A program made the position numbers and the translations under genes. A stretch of DNA of 40,644 nucleotides from CBIHON01 sp966211965 (lineage in GTDB: Bacteria > Pseudomonadota > Gammaproteobacteria > Burkholderiales > Burkholderiaceae_D). The DNA is taken from positions 1 through 40,644 of the forward strand of contig CBIHON010000046.1 in NCBI GenBank assembly GCA_966211965.1. The letters run 5' to 3'. Positions 16,915 through 26,052 of this stretch are shown one piece after another; position 1 is the stretch's first letter; each line of letters begins with the position of its first letter. The notes under the pieces are model-generated. The model was not told where the DNA came from. It worked only from the letters and a program-made list of their open reading frames with translations, and made no database searches.

Positions 16915-18069
16915 ATGATCAGACTTTTCAAGCAGTTGTTACCCGGCGCAATCGGTATTGCCTTGTTGTCCGTAACGTCGATGGCCATGTCCGAAAACGG
17001 CGTCACCGATACGGAAATCAAGATCGGCATGGCAAATGCCTTGTCGGGGCCGGCCAAGGGGCTGGGGATGGGAATCAAGAGAGGGAGCGAAGTCTATTTC
17101 AACAAGCTCAACGAAGCCGGCGGCGTGCACGGCCGGAAAATCAAACTGCTGAGCGAAGACGACGGCTACGAACCCACGCGCGCTGCGAACGTGACGCAGA
17201 AGCTGGTTTCGCAGGACAACGTATTTGCCTTGTTCGGCTACGTGGGGACGCCGACCGCCAAAGCGTCCGAAGCGATCGCATCAAAGTCCGGCGTGCCCTT
17301 CTTCGCCCCCTTCACCGGCGCCGAATTCCTGCGCACCCCGGTCAACAGGCTGGTGTACAACGTGCGCGGCTCCTACTCTTCCGAAACCGAGATGCAGGTG
17401 GAGCGTCTGACCCAGGATCTGGGCGTAAAAAAAATCGCCATTTTCATCCAGGATGATGCCTACGGCGTTGCCGGAAAAGAAGGCGTGATCCGTGCGCTGC
17501 AGAAGCGCAACATGACGCTAGCGGCGGAAGGGCGCTACAAGCGCAATACCGACGATGTCGATGCCGGCCTGGCGTTGCTGAAGGCGGCCAGTCCCGATGC
17601 CGTGATCATGGTCGGAGCTTACAAGGCTTGCGCCGCCTTGGTGAAAAAAGCGAAGGCCGCCGGCTTCCATCCCAAGTTCCTCAATCTTTCCTTCGTCGGC
17701 ACGGCTGACTTCATCAAGGAAGCAGGCGCGGATGGCGAAGGGGTCTATATCACGCAAGTGGTTCCATCCCCGGCCGACACTTCGGTGCCGATCGTCAAGC
17801 AATATCAGGCCGACATGAAGGCGGCAGGCATCGCCGAATTCGATTACACCAGCCTGGAGGGTTATATCAACGCGGCGGTCTTTGCCGAAGGACTCAAGGC
17901 GGCCGGCAGCAAGCTCACGCGCGAAAGTTTGCTCGGTGCGCTGGACAGGATGAAGATCAATGTCGGCGGCCTGGAAGTATCCTTCAGTCAAACCGATCAC
18001 CAGGGCATCAAGCAGGTCTATTTGACCAAGGTCCAGAACGGCAAGGCGGTACCGGTCGCCAAGCTGTAA
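16915..18069 (+). CDS. Periplasmic binding protein, type I (LivK-like), orphan
   Basis: The protein has 384 residues from ATG 16915; AGGAGAA lies about 8 nt upstream and a signal peptide follows (MIRLFKQLLPGAIGIALLSV, ending near SMAMS). The mature protein opens GVTDTEIKIGMANALSGPAK and has the two-lobe Peripla_BP_6 pattern: INxGGVxGRKI-like NEAGGVHGRKIKLLSEDDGY, GTPTA, IAIFIQDDAYGVAG. Relatives bind branched-chain amino acids, amides or other small ligands, or present ligands to receptors. No permease or ATPase gene is near; paralogous binding protein and TonB-receptor genes follow. A sensory role is inference. Confidence 0.9.
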   Translation: MIRLFKQLLPGAIGIALLSVTSMAMSENGVTDTEIKIGMANALSGPAKGLGMGIKRGSEVYFNKLNEAGGVHGRKIKLLSEDDGYEPTRAANVTQKLVSQDNVFALFGYVGTPTAKASEAIASKSGVPFFAPFTGAEFLRTPVNRLVYNVRGSYSSETEMQVERLTQDLGVKKIAIFIQDDAYGVAGKEGVIRALQKRNMTLAAEGRYKRNTDDVDAGLALLKAASPDAVIMVGAYKACAALVKKAKAAGFHPKFLNLSFVGTADFIKEAGADGEGVYITQVVPSPADTSVPIVKQYQADMKAAGIAEFDYTSLEGYINAAVFAEGLKAAGSKLTRESLLGALDRMKINVGGLEVSFSQTDHQGIKQVYLTKVQNGKAVPVAKL

Positions 18070-18231
18070 TTCTTGCCATGAGGGGCGGGCCGCGGGCACC
18101 CATGTCTGCGGCTCACGGCGCTCCGTTGGCGGAGGGCGTGAACTCACTCGATTAAGTAAAAACCACAATTGACCGCCATTGATGCGAATTCAACAATGGC
18201 TACCGATCCACCTTTCCCAAATGCAACCATT

Positions 18232-19362
18232 ATGATCAATTGTTGGCACGCAGCTGCAGCGCTTTTTTTTGCTGGCATCGCATTCAATGCATCAGCCGAA
18301 GATGGCGTCACCGATACCACGATCCTGATCGGCCAAACCATCGGCCTGACCGGTACGATCGCCGGTCCGGCCAAGGAAATGAATGAAGGCGCGAACGCCT
18401 ATTTTGCATCCGTCAACAAGCAAGGGGGTGTTTACGGCCGCAAGATAGAGCTGCGCACACTGGATGACAATTTCGATCCGAAGCTGGCGGCCAGCAATGC
18501 CGAAGCATTGGTCAAAAGAGACCATGTGTTCGCGTTGTTCCAGTCGCGCGGCACACCGCATACCGAAGCCATTTTGCCCATCCTGGCAGCCAACCGTGTG
18601 CCGCTGATTGCCCCCAACTCCGGGGCACGGACTTTCCATACACCGGTCAATCGCCTGCTGTTCAATGTGCGCGCCAAATATCAGGATGAAGTCGCCAAAG
18701 CCGTCGAGCACTTCACCACCATGAGCTTCAAGAGCATCGGCCTGCTGCACGTGGATGATTCATTCGGGCGCGACGGCCTGGAAGGCTTCAATACCGCGAT
18801 GGCGGCGCGCAAATTGACGCCCGCCATCATTACCGCGTTCGAGCGTGTCAACCCGGATTACGCCGCTACCGCTGCAACGGTCATCAAGGCGAATCCGGAT
18901 GCGCTGATCGTCATCAGCTCCGCAAAAAACACGATGGAAGTCATCAAGGCGATTCGCGCCCAGGGCAGCAAGATGCAGATCATGACGCTGTCGAACAATT
19001 CTTCGCAATCGTTCGTCAATGAATTGGGCAAAGCCGGCGCCGGTGTCATCGTGTCGCAAGTCACGCCTGCGCCGCATCTGGTGACAACCAAGCTTGGACA
19101 AGAATTCAAAATAGCGGCCAAGGCCTCTGGCGCCACTGTTTCATACGCGGCGATGGAAGGCTATGTGAATGCGAAAGTCCTGGTGGAAGGTTTGCGCCGC
19201 GCCGGCCGCAAGCCCACGCGCGAAGGTTTGATCGCGGCGTTGGAATCGATGCAGCGTGTCGACCTGGGCGGGATCCTGATTACCTATGGAGACAAGGATC
19301 ATAGCGGCAGCGAATTTGTCGAGCTGACGATGATTGGCAAAGATGGACGCTTCGTGCGCTAA
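18232..19362 (+). CDS. Second orphan periplasmic binding protein, type I
   Basis: A paralogue of the preceding gene: GVTDTTILIGQTIGLTGTIAGP, then NKQGGVYGRKIEL, RGTPHTEA, HTPVNRLLFNVRA and LLHVDDSFGRDG. It has 376 residues from ATG 18232, which opens a hydrophobic export signal (AAALFFAGIAFNASA) that lacks the usual positive charge. The frame is open to TTG 18169, and no candidate start has a good ribosome binding site, so the start is uncertain. The ligand is unknown. Like its neighbour, it has no ABC transporter partner in the window. Confidence 0.88.
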   Translation: MINCWHAAAALFFAGIAFNASAEDGVTDTTILIGQTIGLTGTIAGPAKEMNEGANAYFASVNKQGGVYGRKIELRTLDDNFDPKLAASNAEALVKRDHVFALFQSRGTPHTEAILPILAANRVPLIAPNSGARTFHTPVNRLLFNVRAKYQDEVAKAVEHFTTMSFKSIGLLHVDDSFGRDGLEGFNTAMAARKLTPAIITAFERVNPDYAATAATVIKANPDALIVISSAKNTMEVIKAIRAQGSKMQIMTLSNNSSQSFVNELGKAGAGVIVSQVTPAPHLVTTKLGQEFKIAAKASGATVSYAAMEGYVNAKVLVEGLRRAGRKPTREGLIAALESMQRVDLGGILITYGDKDHSGSEFVELTMIGKDGRFVR

Positions 19363-19434
19363 AAATCCGAGCAGTCCATTAGATCCTGCAACAAGGAAAT
19401 TTTGTCGCGCAACAAATCGATGCATTCCCGGTGA

Positions 19435-19448
19435 TTTGTTCCTATAAT
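19435..19448 (+). promoter_or_regulatory. Shared promoter-like motif upstream of receptor 1
   Basis: TTTGTTCCTATAAT occurs here and identically at 23834-23847 upstream of the third receptor. It contains a consensus -10 (TATAAT, 19443-19448). No good -35 lies at 16-18 nt, so an activator or another protein may be needed. Confidence 0.45.
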
Positions 19449-19454
19449 CATTTG

Positions 19455-19497
19455 CCTAGAGACTGCAGGACTGCTATGAATTCAAACAGGCTCTAGG
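19455..19497. repeat. AGAGCCTG-family palindrome in the receptor 1 leader
   Basis: CCTAGAGACTG and CAGGCTCTAGG are inverted arms with one mismatch around an interior containing CTATGAATTCAAA. It lies between the promoter-like motif and the ribosome binding site of receptor 1. The corresponding leader of receptor 3 lacks it, which suggests insertion. Confidence 0.6.
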
Positions 19498-19519
19498 GAG
19501 ACAGGACAAGGGGAAAACA

Positions 19520-21613
19520 ATGAACCGCTACTGTTGTCTCGGACTGGTGTTTTCTCTCCTGAGCCAGGCCCCGGTCGCATTCCCCCAGGACAGCGAGGAA
19601 GATGAGCTTTCCCTGGTCTACGGCGACAAGTCCAGCATCAGTATCGTCACTGGCAGCCGCCAACCGTTGCGGCGCGCCCCGGCAGTGGCAAGTGTCATTA
19701 CAGCCGAAGATATCCGCGCCATGGGGGCGGTGGATCTGGACGATGTGCTGGAATCCGTACCCGGCCTGCATGTGGCGCGCACCAACGTCGGCTATGCGCC
19801 GCTATTCGTGATTCGCGGCATCTTCAGCCAGTTCACGCCGCAGACTTTGCTGCTGCAGAACGGCGTGCCGATGACCGCGCTGCAGCAAAGCGGCAAGGGC
19901 AATCTGTGGGGAGGCTACCCGCTGCAGCACATCGCCCGCATCGAAGTGCTGCGCGGTCCCGGCTCCGCTTTGTACGGTGCGGATGCCTATGCCGGCGTAA
20001 TCAACATCATCACCAAATCGGCGGCGGATACGCCCGGCACCGAGATCGGGGCGCGTGCCGGCTCTTTCGATACATGGGACGCCTGGGTGCAACACGGCGG
20101 CAAGCTCGGGCCGATCGACGTGGCGGCTTACTTGCGAGCCGGCCAGAGCGAGGGCTACAAGCAAAACATCAGTGCCGATGCCCAATCGCGTAACGACAAT
20201 CTCTTCAAGACCCACGCCAGCCTCGCGCCCGGTCCGATCAGCATCGGGCGCGACGCAGTCGACGGCAACCTGGATTTCGGACTCGATAAATGGCATTTGC
20301 GCGCGGGCTACAAGTTGCGCGACAACTTGGGCACCGGGGCCGGTGTCGCGGCCGCGCTTGACCCGGTCGGCCGCGGCCGCAGCGAACGCATCAGCGCCGA
20401 CTTGTCCTGGTCCGACCCGCACTTTGCGCACGATTGGGGACTGGGGGTCAATGGCAGTTATTTCCACTACACCCAGCAGTTTCCGGTGGCGCTGATGTTG
20501 TTTCCGGCCGGCGCGACCTTCCCTACCGGCAGCTTCGTCAACGGCATGATCGGTGCGCCGGAAACCTGGGAGCGCCAGATCAGGCTCTCGGGCTATGCCA
20601 TCTATTCCGGTTTTGCCGGACATAGCGTGCGCATCGGCCTCGGCCATGATGATCTCAATATGTACCGTACCCATGAGACGAAAAATTTCAGCTTCACTGC
20701 AAGCGGCTTGCCGGTTCCCTTGCCGGCAGTGATCGATTTCACCAATACCGCACCTTTTCTGGCGCCGCACCGGCGCACGGTCGACTATCTTTACGTGCAG
20801 GATGAATGGAAGCTGGCCAAGGACTGGACGCTTACCGGCGGCGTGCGCCACGACCGCTTCTCCGACGCCGGCAGCACCACCAACCCGCGCCTGGCGCTGG
20901 TGTGGGATGCGGCTTATGACTTGACCACGAAACTGCTGTACGGCAGCGCCTTCCGCGCCCCTTCTTTCGCTGACCAGTACAGCATCAACAACCCGGTCAA
21001 CAAGGGCAATCCGAACCTGCGTCCGGAAACCATCAGGACGCTGGAGGCGGCATTGTCCTGGCAGGCGCGCAAGGATACCCAGCTCAACCTGAACCTGTTC
21101 CAGTACCGGATGAAAGACATCATCCGCGTGGTGCCGAACGCGGTGGCCGGCACCGGTTCGACCATCAACAACACCGGCAACCAGAATGGCAGGGGGCTGG
21201 AGCTGGAACTGGTGTGGGATGCGCGGCGCGACCTGCGCCTCTCCGGCAACTATGCCTACCAGCACTCGATCGACGAAACCACCGGCCAGGATGCCGGCTA
21301 TGCGCCGCATCACCATCTGTACGCGCGGGCCGACTGGCGCCTTACCGGCGGCTGGCTGTTCAGCCCGCAAGTCAATTGGGTCGCAGGACGCAAGCGCGCT
21401 GCCGGCGACAACCGGCCGCCGGTGGCGGATTACACGACGCTCGACCTTGGTTTGCGGACCACGCGCGGCGGCGGGCAGTGGGATTTTTCCGTGACGGTAC
21501 GCAATCTGTTCAATGCCGATGTGCGTGAGCCGAGTTTGGCTCCGGGGCTGATTCCGGACGATTTGCCGATGGCGCCACGTGCCATGTATCTGCAAGCGGT
21601 TTATCGGTTTTGA
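19520..21613 (+). CDS. TonB-dependent outer-membrane receptor, paralogue 1
   Basis: The 697-residue protein has a signal peptide (about 1-22), an acidic linker (EEDELSLVYGDKSSISIVTG) that may include the TonB box, and a plug domain (about 45-160: PAVASVITAEDIRAMGA, VPGLHV, RIEVLRGPGSALYGADAYAGVINIITK). A beta-barrel of about 500 residues follows and ends in the aromatic signature YLQAVYRF needed for BAM assembly. TonB receptors take up siderophores, vitamins, sugars or peptides. No ligand-specific motif is seen and no iron-box or B12 riboswitch was noticed. A good AAGGGG site precedes the ATG. Confidence 0.95.
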   Translation: MNRYCCLGLVFSLLSQAPVAFPQDSEEDELSLVYGDKSSISIVTGSRQPLRRAPAVASVITAEDIRAMGAVDLDDVLESVPGLHVARTNVGYAPLFVIRGIFSQFTPQTLLLQNGVPMTALQQSGKGNLWGGYPLQHIARIEVLRGPGSALYGADAYAGVINIITKSAADTPGTEIGARAGSFDTWDAWVQHGGKLGPIDVAAYLRAGQSEGYKQNISADAQSRNDNLFKTHASLAPGPISIGRDAVDGNLDFGLDKWHLRAGYKLRDNLGTGAGVAAALDPVGRGRSERISADLSWSDPHFAHDWGLGVNGSYFHYTQQFPVALMLFPAGATFPTGSFVNGMIGAPETWERQIRLSGYAIYSGFAGHSVRIGLGHDDLNMYRTHETKNFSFTASGLPVPLPAVIDFTNTAPFLAPHRRTVDYLYVQDEWKLAKDWTLTGGVRHDRFSDAGSTTNPRLALVWDAAYDLTTKLLYGSAFRAPSFADQYSINNPVNKGNPNLRPETIRTLEAALSWQARKDTQLNLNLFQYRMKDIIRVVPNAVAGTGSTINNTGNQNGRGLELELVWDARRDLRLSGNYAYQHSIDETTGQDAGYAPHHHLYARADWRLTGGWLFSPQVNWVAGRKRAAGDNRPPVADYTTLDLGLRTTRGGGQWDFSVTVRNLFNADVREPSLAPGLIPDDLPMAPRAMYLQAVYRF

Positions 21614-21701
21614 AGCGCACGGGGTTCGCATTCGAGAGGAGCAGAGACAACATAAAAAATAAAGGGAGTCTCTAAACCAATAGACGAGGAAGGGCTGGTC
21701 G

Positions 21702-23792
21702 ATGACGCACTTGCATTGGTATTTGCTTTTACCTGGATTGCTGTTGCAGGCCGGCGTTGTCCTGGCCCAGGACAACGAGGAAGACGAACTGGCCTTGATC
21801 TACGGCGATCGAAGCACCGTCGCCATTGCTACCGGCAGCCGTCAGCCGCTGCGCCGTGCGCCGGCGGTGGCGAGCGTCATCACGGCCGAAGACATCGCCG
21901 CGATGGGCGCGATCGAACTCGATCAGGTGCTGGCGACCGTGCCCGGATTGAGTGTGTCGCGTGTCGCCGGCTTTTATGGCCCGGTCTATTCGATGCGCGG
22001 CATCGGCGCCGGCAGCACGAATACGCCGCAAATCCTGGTGATGCAGAACGGCGTGCCGATGACAACCATGTATACCGGCGAAGGCAACCGGCTGGGACGA
22101 GTGCCGCTGGAAAACATCGCGCGCATCGAGATCATCCGCGGGCCGGGGTCGGCATTGTACGGCGCCGATGCCTATGGCGGCGTGATCAACCTGATCACCA
22201 AATCGGCGCTGGACACGGCCGGTACCCAGGCCGGATTGCGTGCCGGCGCTTTCAATACGCGCGACGGCTGGGTCCAGCATGGCGGCAAAATGGGAGCGGT
22301 CGATGTCGCGGCCTATTTGCGCGTGGGGGCAACGGACGGCTTCAAGGAAATCCTCGACGCGGATGCCCAATCGCGCAACGACAAGCTGTTCGGCACCCAC
22401 GCCAGCCTGGCGCCGGGGCCGGTGAACAACGCCTATGATGCGGTCGATGCCAGCCTTGATCTCGGCTACGAAAAGTGGCGCTTCCACAGCGGTTACCGGC
22501 TGCGCGACAACATGGGAACCGGCGCCGGCGTGTCGTCCGCGCTCGATCCTGCCGGTCGCAACAAAAACGAACGTTTCCACGCCGATCTGGCCTGGAGCGA
22601 CCCGCAATTCGCGCCTAACTGGGGAGTGGGCGTGGCGTCCAGCTATTTCTACAATATGGAGAGTTCGACGCTGACATTGTTTCCGGCCGGCGCGCGTTTC
22701 CCGACCGGCGTCTTCCCCGATGGAATGATAGGCGGCCCGACGCGCCGGGAACGGCAGATCAGGCTTTCGGCCCACGCCACCTATTCCGGCCTGGCCGGTC
22801 ACAACTTGCGTTTGGGCGCCGGCCACGACGACCTCAATCTATACAAGACCGCCACCAACAAGAATTATCTTTTGAGTCCGACCGGCGTGCCGATTCCGAC
22901 CGGGCCGGTGATCGACTATAACGCGATCCAGCCGCATATCCTGCCGCAGCGGCGCAAACTCAATTATCTCTACGTACAGGATGAATGGCAGTTCGCCCAG
23001 GACTGGACCCTGACTGCCGGCATACGGCGCGACGCCTATTCCGATTTCGGCGGCACCACCAATCCGCGCCTGGCGCTGGTGTGGGATGCCGCCTACAACC
23101 TGACAGGCAAGTTGCTGTACGGACGCGCCTTCCGCGCTCCTTCCTTCAATGAACAGTACGGCATCAATCCGGTCGCCAACGGCAATCCCAGCCTCCGTCC
23201 GGAAACCATCCATACGCTGGAAGCAGCCCTTTCCTGGCTGCCGCGCAAGGATATCGAATTGAACCTGAACCTGTTCCGCTATGAGATGAAGGACATCATC
23301 CGCCCGATAGCGAACCTCGCGCCGGCGCCCGGCATCACGTTTCAGAATGCCGGCAACCAGAACGGCCGCGGGCTGGAGCTGGAGCTGGCCTGGGCGGTGA
23401 ATAAACAGCTTCGCCTGTCGGGCAACTATGCCTACCAGCATTCGATCGACGAATCCAGCAACGCCGACCCCGGCTACGCCCCACACCACCACCTCTACGC
23501 GCGCGCTGACTGGCGTTTTGCCGCCGGCTGGATGTTGAGTCCGCAAATCAATTGGGTGGCGGACCGCAAACGCGCTGTCGGCGACAACCGGCCGCAAATC
23601 GCGGATTACAAGAGCGCCGATCTCACGCTGCGCACCGCTGGCGGTAAAGGCCAGTGGGACTTCGTGCTGGGGATTCAAAACCTGTTCAATGCCGACGTGC
23701 GCGAACCCAGCCTGGCGCCTGGCTTGGCGATTCCGAACGATCTGCCGATGGCGCCGCGCGGATTTTATCTGCAGGCGATGTACAAAATGTGA
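21702..23792 (+). CDS. TonB-dependent outer-membrane receptor, paralogue 2
   Basis: The 696-residue protein is collinear with its neighbours: signal peptide (to about residue 22), EEDELALIYGDRSTVAIATG linker, plug with PAVASVITAEDIAAMGA and RIEIIRGPGSALYGADAYGG, and barrel. The plug's substrate-facing segment differs most from the other two (SVSRVAGFYGPVYSMRGIGA and MTTMYTGEGNRL against the shared FSQFTPQTLLLQNG type), so the ligand may differ. The last residues are AMYKM; a terminal Met instead of Phe is unusual for a barrel protein. An AGGAAGGG site precedes the ATG; the gap from receptor 1 is 88 nt, so the two are probably cotranscribed. Confidence 0.95.
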   Translation: MTHLHWYLLLPGLLLQAGVVLAQDNEEDELALIYGDRSTVAIATGSRQPLRRAPAVASVITAEDIAAMGAIELDQVLATVPGLSVSRVAGFYGPVYSMRGIGAGSTNTPQILVMQNGVPMTTMYTGEGNRLGRVPLENIARIEIIRGPGSALYGADAYGGVINLITKSALDTAGTQAGLRAGAFNTRDGWVQHGGKMGAVDVAAYLRVGATDGFKEILDADAQSRNDKLFGTHASLAPGPVNNAYDAVDASLDLGYEKWRFHSGYRLRDNMGTGAGVSSALDPAGRNKNERFHADLAWSDPQFAPNWGVGVASSYFYNMESSTLTLFPAGARFPTGVFPDGMIGGPTRRERQIRLSAHATYSGLAGHNLRLGAGHDDLNLYKTATNKNYLLSPTGVPIPTGPVIDYNAIQPHILPQRRKLNYLYVQDEWQFAQDWTLTAGIRRDAYSDFGGTTNPRLALVWDAAYNLTGKLLYGRAFRAPSFNEQYGINPVANGNPSLRPETIHTLEAALSWLPRKDIELNLNLFRYEMKDIIRPIANLAPAPGITFQNAGNQNGRGLELELAWAVNKQLRLSGNYAYQHSIDESSNADPGYAPHHHLYARADWRFAAGWMLSPQINWVADRKRAVGDNRPQIADYKSADLTLRTAGGKGQWDFVLGIQNLFNADVREPSLAPGLAIPNDLPMAPRGFYLQAMYKM

Positions 23793-23833
23793 AACGCGAT
23801 GCAGCAGGCAATAAAGCGCGGTTTTGCCGGCTG

Positions 23834-23847
23834 TTTGTTCCTATAAT
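23834..23847 (+). promoter_or_regulatory. Shared promoter-like motif upstream of receptor 3
   Basis: A second exact copy of TTTGTTCCTATAAT, with TATAAT at 23842-23847, 27 nt before the GTG start. It suggests receptor 3 and the downstream signalling genes can be transcribed from their own promoter. Confidence 0.45.
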
Positions 23848-23873
23848 GTGTCCTGCAAAAAGTGGAGACAGCC

Positions 23874-25979
23874 GTGAAGAATATCCAATGCTGGACCCTG
23901 AGCGCCGTGCTGCTGTCGCAGAGCGGTTTGAGCTTTGCCCAAAACATTGATGAGGAAGAGCTTGCGCTGGTCTACGGCGATAAAGCGTCCATCAGCATCG
24001 CCACCGGCCGCCAGCAGCCCTTGCGCCGGGCCCCTGCGGTAGCCACCGTGATTACCGCGGAGGATATCGCCGCCATGGGCGCGACCGACCTGGACGAGGT
24101 GATGGAAGCCGTACCCGGCGTGCATGTCAACCGCAACGCGAGCACCTCCAATCCGCTGTACGTGATACGCGGCATCGTCAGCCAATTCACGCCGCAAACC
24201 CTGCTGCTGCAAAACGGCGTCCCGATGACCACGCTGCTCGTCGGCAGCAAGGGTAATCTGTGGGGCGGTTATCCGCTGGAGCATATCGCCCGCATCGAGA
24301 TCATTCGCGGCCCCGGTTCCGCGCTGTACGGCGCGGACGCTTATTCCGGCGTGATCAACATCATCACCAAAACCGCCGCGGACACGCCGGGAACCCAAGC
24401 CGGCGTGCGTGGCGGCGCGTTCGGCACCGGAAATGCGTGGGTCCAGCATGGCGGCAAGATGGGGCCGGTGGATGTGGCTGCCTATCTTCGGGTCGGCCAC
24501 AGCGACGGTTTCAAGGAAATCGTCGCGGCCGACGCCCAAACCCGCACCGACAATATTTTCCACACCCACGCCTCCTTGGCGCCGGGACCGGTCAATACCG
24601 GCTACGACGCGATCGACGGCAATCTGGATTTCGCTTATGACAAATGGCGTGTGCGTGCCGGATATAAATTGCGTGACAACCTGGGCACCGGCGCGGGCGT
24701 CGCTTCCGCGCTGGACCCGGTCGGCAAGGAAAAGAGCGAACGGATTACCACCGACGTTTCATGGACCAACCCGCAGTTCTCGCGCGATTGGGGAGTAGGC
24801 ATCACGGGAAGCTATCTTCACTATGCACAACTGATACCGACCTACCTGCAACTGTTTGGTCCTGGCGTCACCTTCCCGACAGGCACTTTCCCCAACGGCA
24901 TGATCGGCGCGCCTGAAACCTGGGAACGGCAGATCAGGTTGTCGGCCTTCGCCACCTACTCCGGCCTGGCCGGCCACAACCTGCGCTTCGGCGTGGGTCA
25001 TGACGATCTGAACATGTACAAGACCGCGGAGCACAGGAATTTCACCTATGCGCCGAACGGCACGCCGATACCGCTTCCGGGAGGCGCCCCGGTGATCGAC
25101 TTTACCGATATCTCTCCCTTCATCGCACCGCACCGGCGCAAGGTGAATTACATTTATGCCCAGGACGAATGGCACTTTGCCAAGGATTTCACGCTCACCG
25201 CGGGTGTGCGGCATGATCGCTATTCCGACTTCGGAAACACGACCAACCCGCGCCTGGCCCTGGTCTGGGATGCCGCCCAGGATATCACCGCGAAGCTGCT
25301 GTACGGCCATGCCTTTCGCGCGCCGGCCTTCAACGAGGTGTACGGCATCAACAACCCGGTCGCCATAGGCAACCCGGCGCTGCGCCCGGAAACCATCCGC
25401 ACCCTGGAAGCTGCTTTTTCCTGGCAGGCCCGCAGGGACATTCAACTGAACGTGAATTTCTTCAGCTATGCGATGAAGGACATCATTCGCACGGTGCCGA
25501 ACACCGCGCCGCAACTGGGCGCCACCTTCAACAACACCGGCGACCAGACCGGCCGGGGTGCAGAGCTGGAAGCTGTGTGGGATGCCAGCCGCGACCTCAG
25601 GTTTTCGGCCAATTATGCTTACCAGCGTTCGATCGACGAAGCCAGCAATGCCGACGCCGGCTATGCACCGCACCATCACCTGTATGCGCGCGCCGACTGG
25701 CGTATCGGTGCCGACTGGAGCGCCAATGCGCAATTCAACTGGGTGGCGGACCGGGCGCGTTCCGCCGGCGACTCGCGTCCTGCCGTAGCCGACTATCACA
25801 CCCTCGATTTGACACTGCGCAAAGGCCATGGGGGCGCCGGCAAATGGGACTTCACTTTCTCGGTGCGCAACCTGTTCAATGCCGTGGTGCTGGAACCAAG
25901 CTTGGCGCCGGGCCTGATCCCGAACGATTTGCCGCAGGCACGACGCTCGTGGTACCTGCAGGCACGCTATGGATTCTGA
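23874..25979 (+). CDS. TonB-dependent outer-membrane receptor, paralogue 3
   Basis: The protein has 701 residues from GTG 23874. I prefer this start to the upstream in-frame GTG at 23862 because GGAG in GTGGAGACAGCC then serves as its ribosome binding site and the signal peptide starts MKNIQCW. Linker: DEEELALVYGDKASISIATG. Plug: PAVATVITAEDIAAMGA, then RIEIIRGPGSALYGADAYSG. The barrel ends in ARYGF with a proper terminal Phe. Plug segments (IVSQFTPQTLLLQNGVPMTT) are closer to paralogue 1 than to 2. The histidine kinase gene follows directly and may overlap it, suggesting that receptor and kinase are expressed together. Confidence 0.95.
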   Translation: MKNIQCWTLSAVLLSQSGLSFAQNIDEEELALVYGDKASISIATGRQQPLRRAPAVATVITAEDIAAMGATDLDEVMEAVPGVHVNRNASTSNPLYVIRGIVSQFTPQTLLLQNGVPMTTLLVGSKGNLWGGYPLEHIARIEIIRGPGSALYGADAYSGVINIITKTAADTPGTQAGVRGGAFGTGNAWVQHGGKMGPVDVAAYLRVGHSDGFKEIVAADAQTRTDNIFHTHASLAPGPVNTGYDAIDGNLDFAYDKWRVRAGYKLRDNLGTGAGVASALDPVGKEKSERITTDVSWTNPQFSRDWGVGITGSYLHYAQLIPTYLQLFGPGVTFPTGTFPNGMIGAPETWERQIRLSAFATYSGLAGHNLRFGVGHDDLNMYKTAEHRNFTYAPNGTPIPLPGGAPVIDFTDISPFIAPHRRKVNYIYAQDEWHFAKDFTLTAGVRHDRYSDFGNTTNPRLALVWDAAQDITAKLLYGHAFRAPAFNEVYGINNPVAIGNPALRPETIRTLEAAFSWQARRDIQLNVNFFSYAMKDIIRTVPNTAPQLGATFNNTGDQTGRGAELEAVWDASRDLRFSANYAYQRSIDEASNADAGYAPHHHLYARADWRIGADWSANAQFNWVADRARSAGDSRPAVADYHTLDLTLRKGHGGAGKWDFTFSVRNLFNAVVLEPSLAPGLIPNDLPQARRSWYLQARYGF

Positions 25980-26052
25980 GCACGCATTGATTCTCCGGCG
26001 CAATTTTCTGCGCGTGATAAAGTCGGAGACATATCGACCCGATCGAGCCCGA

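Noticed and set aside
16915..19362. A complete ABC amino acid importer
   Set aside because: Only binding proteins are present; no permease or ATP-binding subunit gene lies in the window.
19802..21775. Long minus-strand open frames opposite the TonB receptors (also 21729-22826 and 24759-26246)
   Set aside because: They mirror receptor codon bias, recur at equivalent positions in all three paralogues, and translate to His/Arg/Val-rich sequence without domains.
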